Below are positions 40,621 to 50,589 of a stretch of 64,000 nucleotides of DNA, in pieces. How positions within the stretch are numbered: the stretch's first letter is position 1; each line of letters opens with the position of its first letter. A program made the position numbers and the translations under genes. The stretch spans positions 124,001-188,000 of the forward strand of contig NZ_JBKKHQ010000014.1 in NCBI RefSeq assembly GCF_046614695.1. The letters are read 5' to 3'. The notes beneath the pieces are model-generated. The model searched no databases. It was not told where the DNA came from and saw only the letters and a list, made by a program, of their open reading frames with translations. This DNA comes from Pokkaliibacter sp046614695. Its GTDB lineage: Bacteria > Pseudomonadota > Gammaproteobacteria > Pseudomonadales > Balneatricaceae.

Positions 40621-41078
40621 GTAGTTTTCGAGGGCTGAACTCCATCGCGATGGATGGCAAAGGACGCATGGCGCTTCCTGCCAAGTATCGTGATGACTTG
40701 CTGCAGCTCTGCGATGGCAACCTCGTGCTAACTATCGATACCGAATCCAAATGTTTGCTGCTCTACCCTTTACCTGAATGGGAAGTCATTCAGCAGCAGC
40801 TTGAAGCTTTACCCAGTTATAACCCGGCCACACGCCGCATCCAGCGACTTCTTATCGGACATGCCACCGATGTAATCATGGACAAGCAGGGGAGACTGCT
40901 GGTGCCATCGTTATTGCGGGAGTATGCCTCGCTGGATAAGCAGATTGCGCTGATTGGTCAGGGTAAGCGTTTTGAAGTCTGGGATGACGCTTTGTGGCGA
41001 TCCCTTCGTGATGAGTATCTGGCACCTGAGAATGGTCAGGCTGGGATGCCAGAGGAATTGAGTGGCTTGGCACTGTAG
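40617..41078 (+). CDS. mraZ: Transcriptional regulator MraZ
   Basis: A 153-residue DNA-binding protein with two AbrB/SpoVT-like MraZ domains. Known members form ring-shaped oligomers and repress the division/cell-wall cluster by binding repeats at its promoter. The first domain has FRGLNSIAMDGKGRMALPAKYRD, the second HATDVIMDKQGRLLVPSLLREYA. The start is GTG 40617, which makes residue 2 GSFRG as expected for the family; the ribosome site is weak. The protein is the likely ligand of the GTGG array just upstream. First gene of the cluster. Confidence 0.95.
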   Translation: MGSFRGLNSIAMDGKGRMALPAKYRDDLLQLCDGNLVLTIDTESKCLLLYPLPEWEVIQQQLEALPSYNPATRRIQRLLIGHATDVIMDKQGRLLVPSLLREYASLDKQIALIGQGKRFEVWDDALWRSLRDEYLAPENGQAGMPEELSGLAL

Positions 41079-41086
41079 GCGGAACA

Positions 41087-42019
41087 ATGACGGAAGCTTA
41101 TCAGCACATAACAGTCTTGTTGAATGAGGCTGTTGATCAGCTGGTGACAGATCCCGAAGGTGTGTATATCGATGGCACCTTTGGTCGCGGAGGACACTCG
41201 GCGCTGGTACTTGAGCGCCTGGGTCCGAACGGACGTCTTATCGCCATCGATAAGGACCCTGACGCTATTGCTGTAGCGCATCAGCGTTTTGGTGATGATT
41301 CACGTTTTCAGATTGTACACTCTTCATTTGCTGATCTTGTTCGTATTGCTGAAGAGCAGGAGCTAACCGGCAAAATCAACGGTATTCTCCTTGATCTTGG
41401 TGTTTCCTCACCTCAGCTGGATAACCCCGAGCGTGGTTTCAGCTTTAATCACGATGGTCCGCTCGACATGCGAATGGATACGACTCAAGGCCAGAGCGCA
41501 GCTGAGTGGATAAATTCGGCAGATGAAAAAGATATTGCCGATGTGTTCTACCTCTTCGGTGAAGAGCGTTTCTCCCGGCGTATGGCGCGCGCGATTGTAG
41601 AGCGCCGCAGCAAAATGCCGATTACCCGCACCTCTGAACTTGCCTCTATTGTTTCTGAAGCCAATCCCGCTTGGGAAAAGGGCAAGCATCCTGCGACACG
41701 TGCTTTTCAGGCTACCCGCATCTTTATCAACAAAGAGCTTGAAGATGTTGAAGCTTGCCTGGCCGCAACCCCTGAGGTTTTGGCAAGTGGCGGGCGTCTG
41801 GTGGTCATCAGTTTCCACTCCCTCGAAGATCGTATTGTTAAACGATTTATGCGTGATGAATCACGGGGTAAACAGTTGCCCCGCGGTTTACCCGTTACCC
41901 AGGACAGTCTGAATATCCGGATGCGATTGCTTGGTAAGGCACAGAAGGCCAGTGACAGCGAAGTTGGTGGCAATGTGCGCTCTCGCAGTGCCGTGATGCG
42001 CGCGGCTGAAAAGCTATGA
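41087..42019 (+). CDS. rsmH: 16S rRNA (cytosine-N4)-methyltransferase RsmH
   Basis: Methylates N4 of C1402 in 16S rRNA, the same nucleotide whose ribose RsmI modifies; both enzymes are encoded in this window. 310 residues with ITVLLNEAVDQL, the SAM-binding DGTFGRGGHSALVL, GILLDLGVSSPQLDNPERGFSF and LVVISFHSLEDRIVKRF. It lies eight bases after mraZ and overlaps ftsL by four bases. Confidence 0.97.
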   Translation: MTEAYQHITVLLNEAVDQLVTDPEGVYIDGTFGRGGHSALVLERLGPNGRLIAIDKDPDAIAVAHQRFGDDSRFQIVHSSFADLVRIAEEQELTGKINGILLDLGVSSPQLDNPERGFSFNHDGPLDMRMDTTQGQSAAEWINSADEKDIADVFYLFGEERFSRRMARAIVERRSKMPITRTSELASIVSEANPAWEKGKHPATRAFQATRIFINKELEDVEACLAATPEVLASGGRLVVISFHSLEDRIVKRFMRDESRGKQLPRGLPVTQDSLNIRMRLLGKAQKASDSEVGGNVRSRSAVMRAAEKL

Positions 42020-42393
42020 AAAAACAGCAGCCGGTCAGCCTCTATAACACTGGAAGTCGTCAGCAGCGTGCTGAGCTTCTTCAGGGCGCTGTACCTGCTC
42101 ATCCGGTATTGCAGATGCCCTTCACCAGCTGGCGTCTCTGGGTAGTGGGGGCTTTGTTGCTTTTTATCGTTGTCAGCTGTGTGAGTGTCATTCTCAGTGC
42201 TCATTGGAATCGGCGCCAGTTCACCGAACTACAGCAGTTGGAAAAGCGCCAGGATAAGTTGGAAGTGGAGTGGGGGCAGTTGTTGCTTGAGGAAAGCAGT
42301 TTGTCGGCTCATGGCCGGGTTGAAACCATTTCGCGAGATAAGTTGGACATGTACTCACCCTCACCCAAGTCAATCATCATGGTGAAGCCATGA
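42016..42393 (+). CDS. ftsL: Cell division protein FtsL
   Basis: A 125-residue bitopic inner-membrane protein that joins FtsB and FtsQ in the divisome. It has a cytoplasmic N-terminus of about 35 residues, one membrane helix (about 38-60, WVVGALLLFIVVSCVSVIL), and a periplasmic coiled coil with Leu/Gln heptads (FTELQQLEKRQDKLEVEW). The N-terminal extension is longer than in E. coli. Identification is from topology, the LxxEWGQLLLE pattern, and position between rsmH and ftsI, both of which it overlaps by four bases. Confidence 0.92.
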   Translation: MKKQQPVSLYNTGSRQQRAELLQGAVPAHPVLQMPFTSWRLWVVGALLLFIVVSCVSVILSAHWNRRQFTELQQLEKRQDKLEVEWGQLLLEESSLSAHGRVETISRDKLDMYSPSPKSIIMVKP

Positions 42394-44093
42394 GTGCCTC
42401 AAAAAATGGAGCGCTGCCCTTCCCTTGGCGCTTTAGAATCGTGCTTGGCATGCTGGGATTGTTGGCTCTGGTACTGATTGGTCAGTTAGTTAACCTGCAG
42501 GTTATCCGTCAGGACTTTCTCAATAACCAGGGCGATGCCCGAGCGTTGCGAACTGAGGCTATTCCCGCACACCGCGGCATGATTGTTGATCGCAATGGTG
42601 AGCCATTGGCAATTAGCGCCCCTGTTGAGACCCTTTGGGCTGAGCCGAAAATTCTTGGTGAATACCCCGATCACTGGGGAGATCTTGCCAAAGCGCTGGA
42701 TACACCCGAAGACGAGCTCGGTCGGCGTATCAAGGTGAATGGTAGCAAAGAGTTCATGTACCTGCGCCGGCAGATGACACCAAGTGATGCAGCCAAAGTG
42801 ATGGCGCTGGGAATTCCCGGCGTTTATTCACGTAAAGAGTATCGACGTTTCTATCCTGCTGGCGAAGTCACCAGTCACGTAGTGGGCTTTACCAACGTTG
42901 ATGGTCGCGGGCAGGAAGGTATCGAGCTTGAATTTAATGACTGGCTTGAAGGTCATACGGGTGAGAAAGAAGTATTGCGTGACCGGTTGGGGCGCACAAT
43001 CAAAGATCTCAAACTGATTAAACAATCCCGGCCCGGACAGGATCTGGCACTGACCATTGACCTTCGTCTTCAGTATCTGGCGTACCAGGCGCTGAAGGGC
43101 ATTGTGGCTGAGAATGGTGCTAAAGCCGGTACGATGGTAGTGCTGGACCCGCAAAATGGTGAAGTGCTGGCCATGGTTAACCAGCCTGCCTATAACCCCA
43201 ACAATCGTGTTGATGTGTCCTCATCGAGTCTGCGCAATCGTGCGCTGACTGACATGTTTGAGCCTGGCTCCACCATGAAGCCGCTTACTATCTCTGCAGG
43301 CATGCTGACGAATACCATTACGCCTGACACTAAGATTGATACCCACCCAGGTACGCTGCGAATTACCTATAAAACGATCCGTGACCACCGCGATTACGGT
43401 GTTTTGGATATCACAGGCATCATTACGCACTCAAGTAACGTCGGTGCGGCCAAAATATCCATGATGCTGCCGCAGGATGCGCTTTATCAAACCTTTCATA
43501 ATTTTGGGATTGGTGTGAACCCTGGCACGGGATTTCCTGGAGAGCAGGCAGGTGATTTGCCGCATTATGGTCCTAAACAGGTACTGCAGCAGGCGACGAC
43601 TTCCTATGGTTACGGTCTTACGGTCACACCTGCCCAGTTGGCTCGAGCTTATGTCCCCTTTGCGAATGGAGGACGGCTTTTCCCGGTTTCACTGGTGAGA
43701 ACTAATCAGCCGCCGCAGGCAGTGCAGGTGATTCCTGCTGATACAGCACATTCAATTCTCAAAATGCTGGAAACAGTGACTGAAACCGGTACAGCTACAC
43801 GCTCACGAGTGCCAGGTTACAAATTGGGCGGTAAGACCGGTACGGTTCATAAAGTTGGGCCCAATGGCTATGAAGCAGACCATTACTTCTCAGTGTTTGC
43901 GGGCGTCGCTCCTATTTCTGATCCCCGTGTGGTCGCAGCTATCTTCATTGATGACCCTCAGGGTGGAGAGTACTACGGCGGTGCTGTTGCCGCGCCTGTA
44001 TTCGGTCGTTTTGTAGCTGGTGCCATGCGCCTTCTTAAAGTGCCGCCTGATGATCTTGAGAAGTTGCGCAAGCTTCAGGGAGATAAGTCATGA
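42390..44093 (+). CDS. ftsI: Peptidoglycan D,D-transpeptidase FtsI (PBP3)
   Basis: Septal transpeptidase of 567 residues, the target of several beta-lactams, working with FtsW. One N-terminal membrane helix (about 14-35), a PBP dimerisation domain with AHRGMIVDRNGEPLA, and a transpeptidase domain. Catalytic motifs: S294-T-M-K297, S348-S-N350 and K482-T-G-T485. It overlaps ftsL and murE by four bases each. Confidence 0.97.
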   Translation: MSASKNGALPFPWRFRIVLGMLGLLALVLIGQLVNLQVIRQDFLNNQGDARALRTEAIPAHRGMIVDRNGEPLAISAPVETLWAEPKILGEYPDHWGDLAKALDTPEDELGRRIKVNGSKEFMYLRRQMTPSDAAKVMALGIPGVYSRKEYRRFYPAGEVTSHVVGFTNVDGRGQEGIELEFNDWLEGHTGEKEVLRDRLGRTIKDLKLIKQSRPGQDLALTIDLRLQYLAYQALKGIVAENGAKAGTMVVLDPQNGEVLAMVNQPAYNPNNRVDVSSSSLRNRALTDMFEPGSTMKPLTISAGMLTNTITPDTKIDTHPGTLRITYKTIRDHRDYGVLDITGIITHSSNVGAAKISMMLPQDALYQTFHNFGIGVNPGTGFPGEQAGDLPHYGPKQVLQQATTSYGYGLTVTPAQLARAYVPFANGGRLFPVSLVRTNQPPQAVQVIPADTAHSILKMLETVTETGTATRSRVPGYKLGGKTGTVHKVGPNGYEADHYFSVFAGVAPISDPRVVAAIFIDDPQGGEYYGGAVAAPVFGRFVAGAMRLLKVPPDDLEKLRKLQGDKS

Positions 44094-45565
44094 CAGGCTT
44101 CTCAGGCAATGGTCAGCCACAGACGCTGGGTGAATGGCTGGGAGAAGTCGCGGGCGAGCTTGCCGACCTGCCTCGTCAGCGATTGACTATAGACAGTCGA
44201 CAAGTCGAGGCTCATGACTGGTTTATTCTTGCTGTCACTGACAACGATAAAGCGCAGCGTTTCTATACTGATGCCGTTGCACGACAGCCAGCGCTAATAA
44301 TTGCGCCTGAAGATGTGCTATTGGCGGATCATGAAGTGCCGGTGGTTCACGTGCCTCAACTGCTGGAACGTTTGGGAATATTAATTAGCCATTATTTTGG
44401 TGAGCCCTCACATTCCCTGTGCCTTACCGGTATCACTGGCACCAATGGCAAAACCTCGGTTAGCCAATTTCTGGCCAATGCTCTGGCCGAACTGGGTAAG
44501 CCCTGTGGGGTGCTCGGAACCTTAGGTTATGGCTTTCCTGACAAGATGGAAGTGGCAACACACACGACTCCGGATGTGCTGCGGGTGCATCAGCTGCTTA
44601 ATGGCCTGCAAGCTCAAGGTGCAACAGATGTGGCGATGGAAGTGTCATCACATGCACTGATGCAGGGGCGTGTGGGAGGCGTGCTTTTTGATACCGCAGT
44701 ATTTACCAACCTGACCCGTGACCATCTGGATTATCACGGCACGATGGAGGCATACGCCAAGGCCAAACAGCTTCTGTTTGTCTCTCGTGGACTTAAGCGT
44801 GCGGTCATTAATCTGGATGATCCCTGGGCAGCGGACTTCATTAAAGCGCTTCCTGCGTCTGTTGAGCTGGTGACCTTTGCTCGCGAGCAGGATGCCAGTG
44901 TTCATCTGTCCTTATGGCAACCCCATGCGCAGGGCATGAGTCTCTGCTTTCAGACGCCAAGTGGTCAGATTCGTTTTGATACGCCTTTGCTGGGCAGCTT
45001 TAACGTCAGCAACTTGTTAGCAGTAGCTGCCGTGCTCTATGCCCGTGGCTTTAGTCATGATGATATTGCTTCTGCCTTATCTGCCCTGCAGCGTGTCCCC
45101 GGGCGGATGGAGTCCTTTGGTGGTGAAAATAAACCGCTTCTTGTTGTGGATTATGCCCACACTCCTGATGCGCTTGAGAAAGCATTAACCGCACTTCGCG
45201 AACATGTGCGTGGTCAGCTCTGGTGTATTTTTGGCTGCGGAGGCGACCGTGATCGCGGCAAGCGCCCTCTTATGGCAGAGGCTGCGAGTCAGGCTGATCA
45301 TGTGATTCTGACTCAGGACAACCCACGTACTGAGAGCCCTGCCCAAATTATTGCTGATACCCGTGCTGGTTTTGCGCAAGGTCAGTCTTATGACGTGATC
45401 GAAGATCGCAGTGCCGCCATACATGAGACTTTTATTCGTGCTAAAGCAGGGGATGTGATTTTGATCGCCGGCAAAGGTCACGAAGACTATCAGGATATAC
45501 AGGGTATCAAGCACCCTTATTCAGACCGTGATATTGCCCGTCAGTTGCAGGAGAGCGCCTCATGA
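44090..45565 (+). CDS. murE: UDP-MurNAc-L-Ala-D-Glu:meso-diaminopimelate ligase MurE
   Basis: Cytosolic ligase that adds the third amino acid of the peptidoglycan stem. 491 residues; ATP loop GITGTNGKTSVSQF near 114-127, the NLTRDHLDYHG segment, and D-N-P-R at 410-413, the signature that selects meso-diaminopimelate rather than lysine. C-terminal GKGHEDYQ is also typical. It overlaps ftsI and murF by four bases each. Confidence 0.97.
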   Translation: MTGFSGNGQPQTLGEWLGEVAGELADLPRQRLTIDSRQVEAHDWFILAVTDNDKAQRFYTDAVARQPALIIAPEDVLLADHEVPVVHVPQLLERLGILISHYFGEPSHSLCLTGITGTNGKTSVSQFLANALAELGKPCGVLGTLGYGFPDKMEVATHTTPDVLRVHQLLNGLQAQGATDVAMEVSSHALMQGRVGGVLFDTAVFTNLTRDHLDYHGTMEAYAKAKQLLFVSRGLKRAVINLDDPWAADFIKALPASVELVTFAREQDASVHLSLWQPHAQGMSLCFQTPSGQIRFDTPLLGSFNVSNLLAVAAVLYARGFSHDDIASALSALQRVPGRMESFGGENKPLLVVDYAHTPDALEKALTALREHVRGQLWCIFGCGGDRDRGKRPLMAEAASQADHVILTQDNPRTESPAQIIADTRAGFAQGQSYDVIEDRSAAIHETFIRAKAGDVILIAGKGHEDYQDIQGIKHPYSDRDIARQLQESAS

Positions 45566-46950
45566 TTGGCCAATGGACTTTAGCTGATGTGGCCAATGCG
45601 ATTGGCGCAGAACTTCCTTCCAGTGCTGCTTTTTTACCCTGTGAAGGTGTGTACACCGACTCACGGGCGGCCGCTGAAGGTCGGGTGTTTCTGGCGTTGG
45701 TGGGTGAGCGTTTTGATGCCCATGACTTTATTGACCAGGCTATCGAGCAGGGAGCCATCGCGGTTATCGTCTCGCGCCCGGTGGATGTCAGCGTTCCTGT
45801 CCTTCAGGTTGAAAATACGCTGATTGCGCTGGGAGCTGTCGGCAAAGCTAATCGTAGTCGCTTCACCGGAAAAGTGGTTGCGGTGACAGGCAGTAGTGGT
45901 AAGACCACCGTCAAAGAGATGGCGGCTGCTATTTTGGCGACACAGGGAAAAACCCTTTACACCCAGGGCAATCTCAATAACGAGATTGGCGCGCCTCAGA
46001 CACTGATGCGTCTCGATGAAACCCATCACTTTGGTGTGATTGAGCTTGGCGCGAGTGGTGGGGGGGAAATCGCACGCACCGTGGCGATGACCAAGCCTCA
46101 TGTTTCTATTCTTAATAATGCGGCAGGAGCCCATTTAGAGGGCTTTGGCTCTTTGATGGGAGTGGTTAAGGCTAAAGGCGAAATTATTGATGGTGTTTTG
46201 CCAGGCGGAAAGGCTGTCCTGAATGCTGACGATCCTCATGTGGATATCTGGGTGGAGCGGGCTGCTGAGAATGGTAAGGGCGTTATTCTTTTTGGCGAGA
46301 GTGAGCGGGCTGATGTGCGCTTCTCAGAAGCGGAGGTTGATGCGCTTGGTTTATGGCGTGCGCAAATGATCTTGCCGGATGGTGAAAAACTTTGCTTCAA
46401 ACTGTCGATTCCCGGCAGACACAATTTAGCCAATGCTACTGCCGCCGCTGCCGCTTGCTGGCAACTGGGGGTGCCTGCCAAAGCCATCGCTCAGGGGCTA
46501 AGTGAGGTTAAAGCGGTAAAAGGCCGTTGCTTCCCGATTCAGTCGCCTGCGGGTCTTCGCATTATTGATGATAGCTATAACGCCAACCCTTCTTCGATGA
46601 CCGCGGCAGTGTTGATGTTATCTGCCATGCCGGGGCCCCACGTATTGGCGCTTGGCTCTATGGCAGAACTGGGTAGCGGTACGGTATCAGGCCATCAGCA
46701 GGTGGGTGAAGCGGCCGCGAAAGCCGATATCGACTGGCTGTTTTGTTGTGGTCCCCATGGCCTGCATTACGTTGAAGGCTTTATCGCCGCAGGCGGTGAT
46801 GCTGAGCGCGCCCTTTATTTTCCGCAAAAAGCCGACCTCGTGGTCGCACTTCAACAGAAGGTAGAAAACACCATGGTCGTACTGTGCAAAGGTTCTCGCA
46901 GCGCAGGCATGGAAGATGTTGTTAACGCATTAGCAGGAGGCGTGAACTAA
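45562..46950 (+). CDS. murF: UDP-MurNAc-tripeptide:D-Ala-D-Ala ligase MurF
   Basis: Cytosolic ligase that adds the D-Ala-D-Ala dipeptide, completing the UDP-MurNAc-pentapeptide. 462 residues: N-terminal substrate domain with YTDSRAAAEGRVFLAL, ATP loop VTGSSGKTTVKEM near 107-119, QGNLNNEIGAPQTLM, IIDDSYNANPSSM and LALGSMAELG. It overlaps murE by four bases and mraY by one. Confidence 0.97.
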   Translation: MIGQWTLADVANAIGAELPSSAAFLPCEGVYTDSRAAAEGRVFLALVGERFDAHDFIDQAIEQGAIAVIVSRPVDVSVPVLQVENTLIALGAVGKANRSRFTGKVVAVTGSSGKTTVKEMAAAILATQGKTLYTQGNLNNEIGAPQTLMRLDETHHFGVIELGASGGGEIARTVAMTKPHVSILNNAAGAHLEGFGSLMGVVKAKGEIIDGVLPGGKAVLNADDPHVDIWVERAAENGKGVILFGESERADVRFSEAEVDALGLWRAQMILPDGEKLCFKLSIPGRHNLANATAAAAACWQLGVPAKAIAQGLSEVKAVKGRCFPIQSPAGLRIIDDSYNANPSSMTAAVLMLSAMPGPHVLALGSMAELGSGTVSGHQQVGEAAAKADIDWLFCCGPHGLHYVEGFIAAGGDAERALYFPQKADLVVALQQKVENTMVVLCKGSRSAGMEDVVNALAGGVN

Positions 46951-48035
46951 TGCTGCTATGGATTGCCAGCTGGCTCAGCGAGTACCACACCGGCTTTACT
47001 GTATTTCAGTACCTGACTCTTCGTGGAATTCTCGGTGTTCTGACTGCGTTAGGTCTGTCCCTCGCCATTGGCCCGGTAATGATTCGAAAGCTGCGCCAGT
47101 ATCAGATTGGTCAGGCGGTTCGTGATGACGGCCCTCAGAGTCACCTTAGCAAGGCAGGAACGCCGACCATGGGCGGCACGCTGATTCTGATTTCGATTGC
47201 GATCAGCACCTTGCTGTGGGCGGATCTATCCAATCGTTTTGTCTGGATTGTGCTCGGCGTTATGGCGGTATTCGGTGCTGTAGGCTGGGTTGACGACTAC
47301 CGCAAGGTGATTGAGAAAAACCCACGTGGTCTGCCTGCACGCTGGAAATATCTGTGGCAGTCGGTAGGCGGTTTCGGGGCTGCGGCAATCCTTTATGCCA
47401 CCTCCAGCACCAGTGCTGAGACAGCGCTTATTGTCCCCTTTTTTAAACACTGGGTGATTCCGATGGGAGCGGTCGCTTTCATCATTTTCACCTATCTGGT
47501 GATTGTTGGTAGCTCAAATGCCGTGAACCTGACTGACGGGCTGGATGGTCTGGCCATTATGCCGACGGTCATGGTTGCAGGTGCCATGGGAATCTTTGCC
47601 TATGTGACGGGGAACGCCAAGTTTGCCGAGTACCTGCTGATTCCTTATGTCTCCGGAAGTGGCGAGCTGCTTGTTATCTGTGGAGCGATAGTCGGCGCAG
47701 GGCTTGGCTTTCTCTGGTTTAACACCTATCCCGCACAGGTCTTTATGGGCGATGTGGGCGCGCTGGCCCTGGGAGCAGTATTGGGCACTATCGCCGTTAT
47801 CGTTCGTCAGGAACTGGTGTTGGTCATCATGGGTGGCGTGTTTGTGATGGAAACAGTTTCTGTGATTTTGCAGGTAGCCTCATTCAAGCTGACCGGTCGT
47901 CGAATTTTTCGTATGGCGCCATTGCACCACCACTTTGAGTTGAAAGGCTGGCCTGAGCCACGCGTTATCGTTCGCTTCTGGATCGTAACGGTGATGCTGG
48001 TACTTATCGGCCTTGCCACATTGAAACTTCGTTAA
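46950..48035 (+). CDS. mraY: Phospho-N-acetylmuramoyl-pentapeptide transferase MraY
   Basis: Integral-membrane enzyme that moves phospho-MurNAc-pentapeptide onto undecaprenyl phosphate, forming lipid I. 361 residues, about ten membrane helices. Conserved: HLSKAGTPTMGGTLIL, VDDYRKV with the paired aspartates, NLTDGLDGLA, and PLHHHFELKGWPE. It starts one base inside the murF stop (TAATG) and is 11 bases from murD. Confidence 0.98.
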   Translation: MLLWIASWLSEYHTGFTVFQYLTLRGILGVLTALGLSLAIGPVMIRKLRQYQIGQAVRDDGPQSHLSKAGTPTMGGTLILISIAISTLLWADLSNRFVWIVLGVMAVFGAVGWVDDYRKVIEKNPRGLPARWKYLWQSVGGFGAAAILYATSSTSAETALIVPFFKHWVIPMGAVAFIIFTYLVIVGSSNAVNLTDGLDGLAIMPTVMVAGAMGIFAYVTGNAKFAEYLLIPYVSGSGELLVICGAIVGAGLGFLWFNTYPAQVFMGDVGALALGAVLGTIAVIVRQELVLVIMGGVFVMETVSVILQVASFKLTGRRIFRMAPLHHHFELKGWPEPRVIVRFWIVTVMLVLIGLATLKLR

Positions 48036-48046
48036 GGACACGCTTA

Positions 48047-49399
48047 ATGCAACCGATCGCTTCGGATCATCTGACGATAGTTGTCGGCTTGGGTAAAACC
48101 GGGCTGAGCTGCGTGCGCTTTTTGCGCGAGCGCCATCGTCAGGTTGTGGTTGTAGACACCCGGGAGGTTCCTCCCGGTAAAGATGAGCTTTCTGCTCGTT
48201 ATCCCGAAGTACCGCTATATTGCGGAGCGCTCGACCCTGATTTACTGGCGACGGCAACCGAGTTGGTGGTAAGCCCCGGCTTGTCAGTGAAGACGCCGGC
48301 AATCCAGGCTGCCTCGGTCAAGGGCGTGCGAGTCATTGGTGACATTGAATTGTTTTGTCGTGAGGCTAAGGCGCCCATCGTCGCGATCACCGGCTCGAAT
48401 GCCAAGAGTACTGTGACGACACTGGTCGGAAAAATGGCAGAGGCAGCAGGTTTACGCGTCGCCGTGGGCGGTAATATTGGCACGCCGGCGTTGGAGCTAC
48501 CGCTTGAAGAGGTGGATCTCTATGTGCTGGAGCTTTCCAGCTTTCAGCTGGAAACTACGCATTCCCTTAAGGCCGAAGTGGCAACAGTACTGAATATTTC
48601 CCCGGATCATATGGATCGTTATGACGATATGGCCGCTTACCATCAGGCCAAACACCGTATTTTTCGGGGCGCCCGGCAAGTGGTCATTAATAAAGATGAT
48701 CCATTGTCCTCACCGCTGATCAGCGATGGTGTGAAGCGAAGCTACTTTACTCTTGGGCGTGCAGATCTGAACACTTATAGCGTTCAGGCGGACGAGCAAG
48801 GGCGTCGGTGGTTGCAGCAAGCTAATACGAGCATTATGCCAGCTGATGAATTGCGCATTCAGGGCGCACATAACGTGGCTAATGCGTTGTCAGCGATGGC
48901 TTTAGGCGCTGCGGTGAATCTGCCTGTAGAAGCAATGTGTCAGGCGCTTCGTGAGTTTGGTGGATTACCTCATCGCTGCCAATGGGTGAGAGAGCACAAC
49001 GGTGTGCGTTATTTCAATGACTCAAAAGGCACTAACGTCGGTTCGACCTTGGCGGCCCTTGAAGGCTTCGGAAGCACCTTGGGTGATGGACAGGTGATTC
49101 TGTTAGCGGGCGGTGACGGCAAAGGTGCTTCTTTCACTGATCTGAAAAAGCCAATCGAGCGCTATGTGCGGGCACTGGTTCTGATTGGACGTGATGCACA
49201 GCGCCTGGCCGAGGAGGCTGCTGGAGCAACTCAGGTGATCTTTGCCGAGGATATGGCGGTAGCTGTTAAAGCAGCGGCAACATCCGCTAAGCCAGGCGAT
49301 ATAGTTCTTTTGTCTCCTGCCTGCGCCAGTCTTGATATGTATCGAAATTATGAGCACCGTGGTGAAGTTTTTGCTGAGTGCGTTGGGAGGCTGGTATGA
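48047..49399 (+). CDS. murD: UDP-MurNAc-L-alanine:D-glutamate ligase MurD
   Basis: Cytosolic ligase adding D-glutamate, the second stem residue. 450 residues; N-terminal UDP-binding fold (IVVGLGKTGLSCVRFL), ATP loop ITGSNAKSTVTTL near 112-124, in which the usual Gly before Lys is Ala, as I recall for Pseudomonas MurD. Also LELSSFQLETT, NISPDHMDRYD, and FNDSKGTNVGSTLAAL. The stop overlaps the ftsW start by four bases. Confidence 0.97.
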   Translation: MQPIASDHLTIVVGLGKTGLSCVRFLRERHRQVVVVDTREVPPGKDELSARYPEVPLYCGALDPDLLATATELVVSPGLSVKTPAIQAASVKGVRVIGDIELFCREAKAPIVAITGSNAKSTVTTLVGKMAEAAGLRVAVGGNIGTPALELPLEEVDLYVLELSSFQLETTHSLKAEVATVLNISPDHMDRYDDMAAYHQAKHRIFRGARQVVINKDDPLSSPLISDGVKRSYFTLGRADLNTYSVQADEQGRRWLQQANTSIMPADELRIQGAHNVANALSAMALGAAVNLPVEAMCQALREFGGLPHRCQWVREHNGVRYFNDSKGTNVGSTLAALEGFGSTLGDGQVILLAGGDGKGASFTDLKKPIERYVRALVLIGRDAQRLAEEAAGATQVIFAEDMAVAVKAAATSAKPGDIVLLSPACASLDMYRNYEHRGEVFAECVGRLV

Positions 49400-50589
49400 G
49401 AGCCTGGCGTTCGGGACAAGCTGTTGAAGTTCCTGTGTACGGCAAAATCAAAGGGCCGTTCGATGGCTGGTTATTGATGATTACCGTTACCTTGCTGCTG
49501 ATCGGTGCAGTTATGGTGACGAGTGCTTCCATGGAAGTGGCTGAGATGCGCTTTCATGATCCCTTCTATCAGATTGAGCGTCATCTGGCCTTCATGGTGA
49601 TTGCGATTGGCGCGGCCTGCTTTGTCTGGCGAATTCCTATGGCGTTTTGGCGTCGACAGCATTGGTGGCTACTGATTATTGCGGTGGTTCTACTGATTCT
49701 TGTGCTAGTCCCAGGAATTGGGCGTGTTGTTAACGGTAGCTCTCGTTGGCTGCGTTTAGGCCCTATCAATATTCAGGCGTCCGAAGTCGCCAAACTCTTT
49801 TTGATGATGTATCTGGCGAGCTACATGGAGCGACGCCTTGATGAGGTGCGCACCCAGTGGTCAGGCTTTTTCAAGGCAATGCTGATTCTTGCCATTCCCA
49901 TTGTGCTAATGCTGATGGAGCCGGATCTTGGTGCTGTCGTCGTTACCATGGGTATTGCCTTGGGCATGGTCTTCATGGGCGGCATGCGTATGTGGCAGTT
50001 CTGGCTGGTTATCTTCAGCTGTCTTGCAGCAGTCGGTGCCGGCGCCTGGATGGAAGATTACCGACGCCAACGTCTGTTGACCTATCTGGACCCCTGGGCA
50101 GACCCCTACGGCAGTGGTTATCAGCTGACTCAGGCGCAGATTGCTTTTGGTCGTGGTGACTGGTTCGGTCTTGGCCTGGGTAACAGCGTGCAGAAACTCT
50201 TCTACCTGCCTGAAGCGCATACTGACTTTGTGTATGCCGTACTTGCCGAAGAGCTGGGGCTGATCGGTGCTCTGACGGTCATTCTTCTCTACGCATGGCT
50301 GGTGTACCGAGCGTTTCGTATCGGCCTTCGTGCAGAGCGTCTGCAGCAACATTTCTCTGCCTTTATGGCGTATGGCACAGCGCTACTCATCGCCTGTCAG
50401 GCTTTTATCAACATTGGTGTAAATCTGGGTGTGTTGCCGACCAAAGGTCTGACGCTGCCTTTGATTTCTTATGGTGGGTCGAGTCTGGTGGTTTGTTTAT
50501 GTCTGATCGCCATTTTGTTGAGGATTGATTACGAAGCCAGAGGAGAGGCGTTGCGCCGGGCGATGTTAGGAGCAAGGAGCGATGAGTAA
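49396..50589 (+). CDS. ftsW: Septal peptidoglycan glycosyltransferase FtsW
   Basis: SEDS-family polymerase of 397 residues with about ten membrane helices, working with FtsI at the septum. Visible: cytoplasmic N-terminus, LIGAVMVTSASM in helix 1, GSSRWLRLGPINIQASEVAKL, LMEPDLGAVVV with the catalytic Asp, TDFVYAVLAEELGLIG and LPLISYGGSSL. I chose ATG 49396 (four-base overlap with murD, GGGAGG five bases upstream) over a GTG at 49378. It overlaps murG by eight bases. Confidence 0.96.
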   Translation: MRAWRSGQAVEVPVYGKIKGPFDGWLLMITVTLLLIGAVMVTSASMEVAEMRFHDPFYQIERHLAFMVIAIGAACFVWRIPMAFWRRQHWWLLIIAVVLLILVLVPGIGRVVNGSSRWLRLGPINIQASEVAKLFLMMYLASYMERRLDEVRTQWSGFFKAMLILAIPIVLMLMEPDLGAVVVTMGIALGMVFMGGMRMWQFWLVIFSCLAAVGAGAWMEDYRRQRLLTYLDPWADPYGSGYQLTQAQIAFGRGDWFGLGLGNSVQKLFYLPEAHTDFVYAVLAEELGLIGALTVILLYAWLVYRAFRIGLRAERLQQHFSAFMAYGTALLIACQAFINIGVNLGVLPTKGLTLPLISYGGSSLVVCLCLIAILLRIDYEARGEALRRAMLGARSDE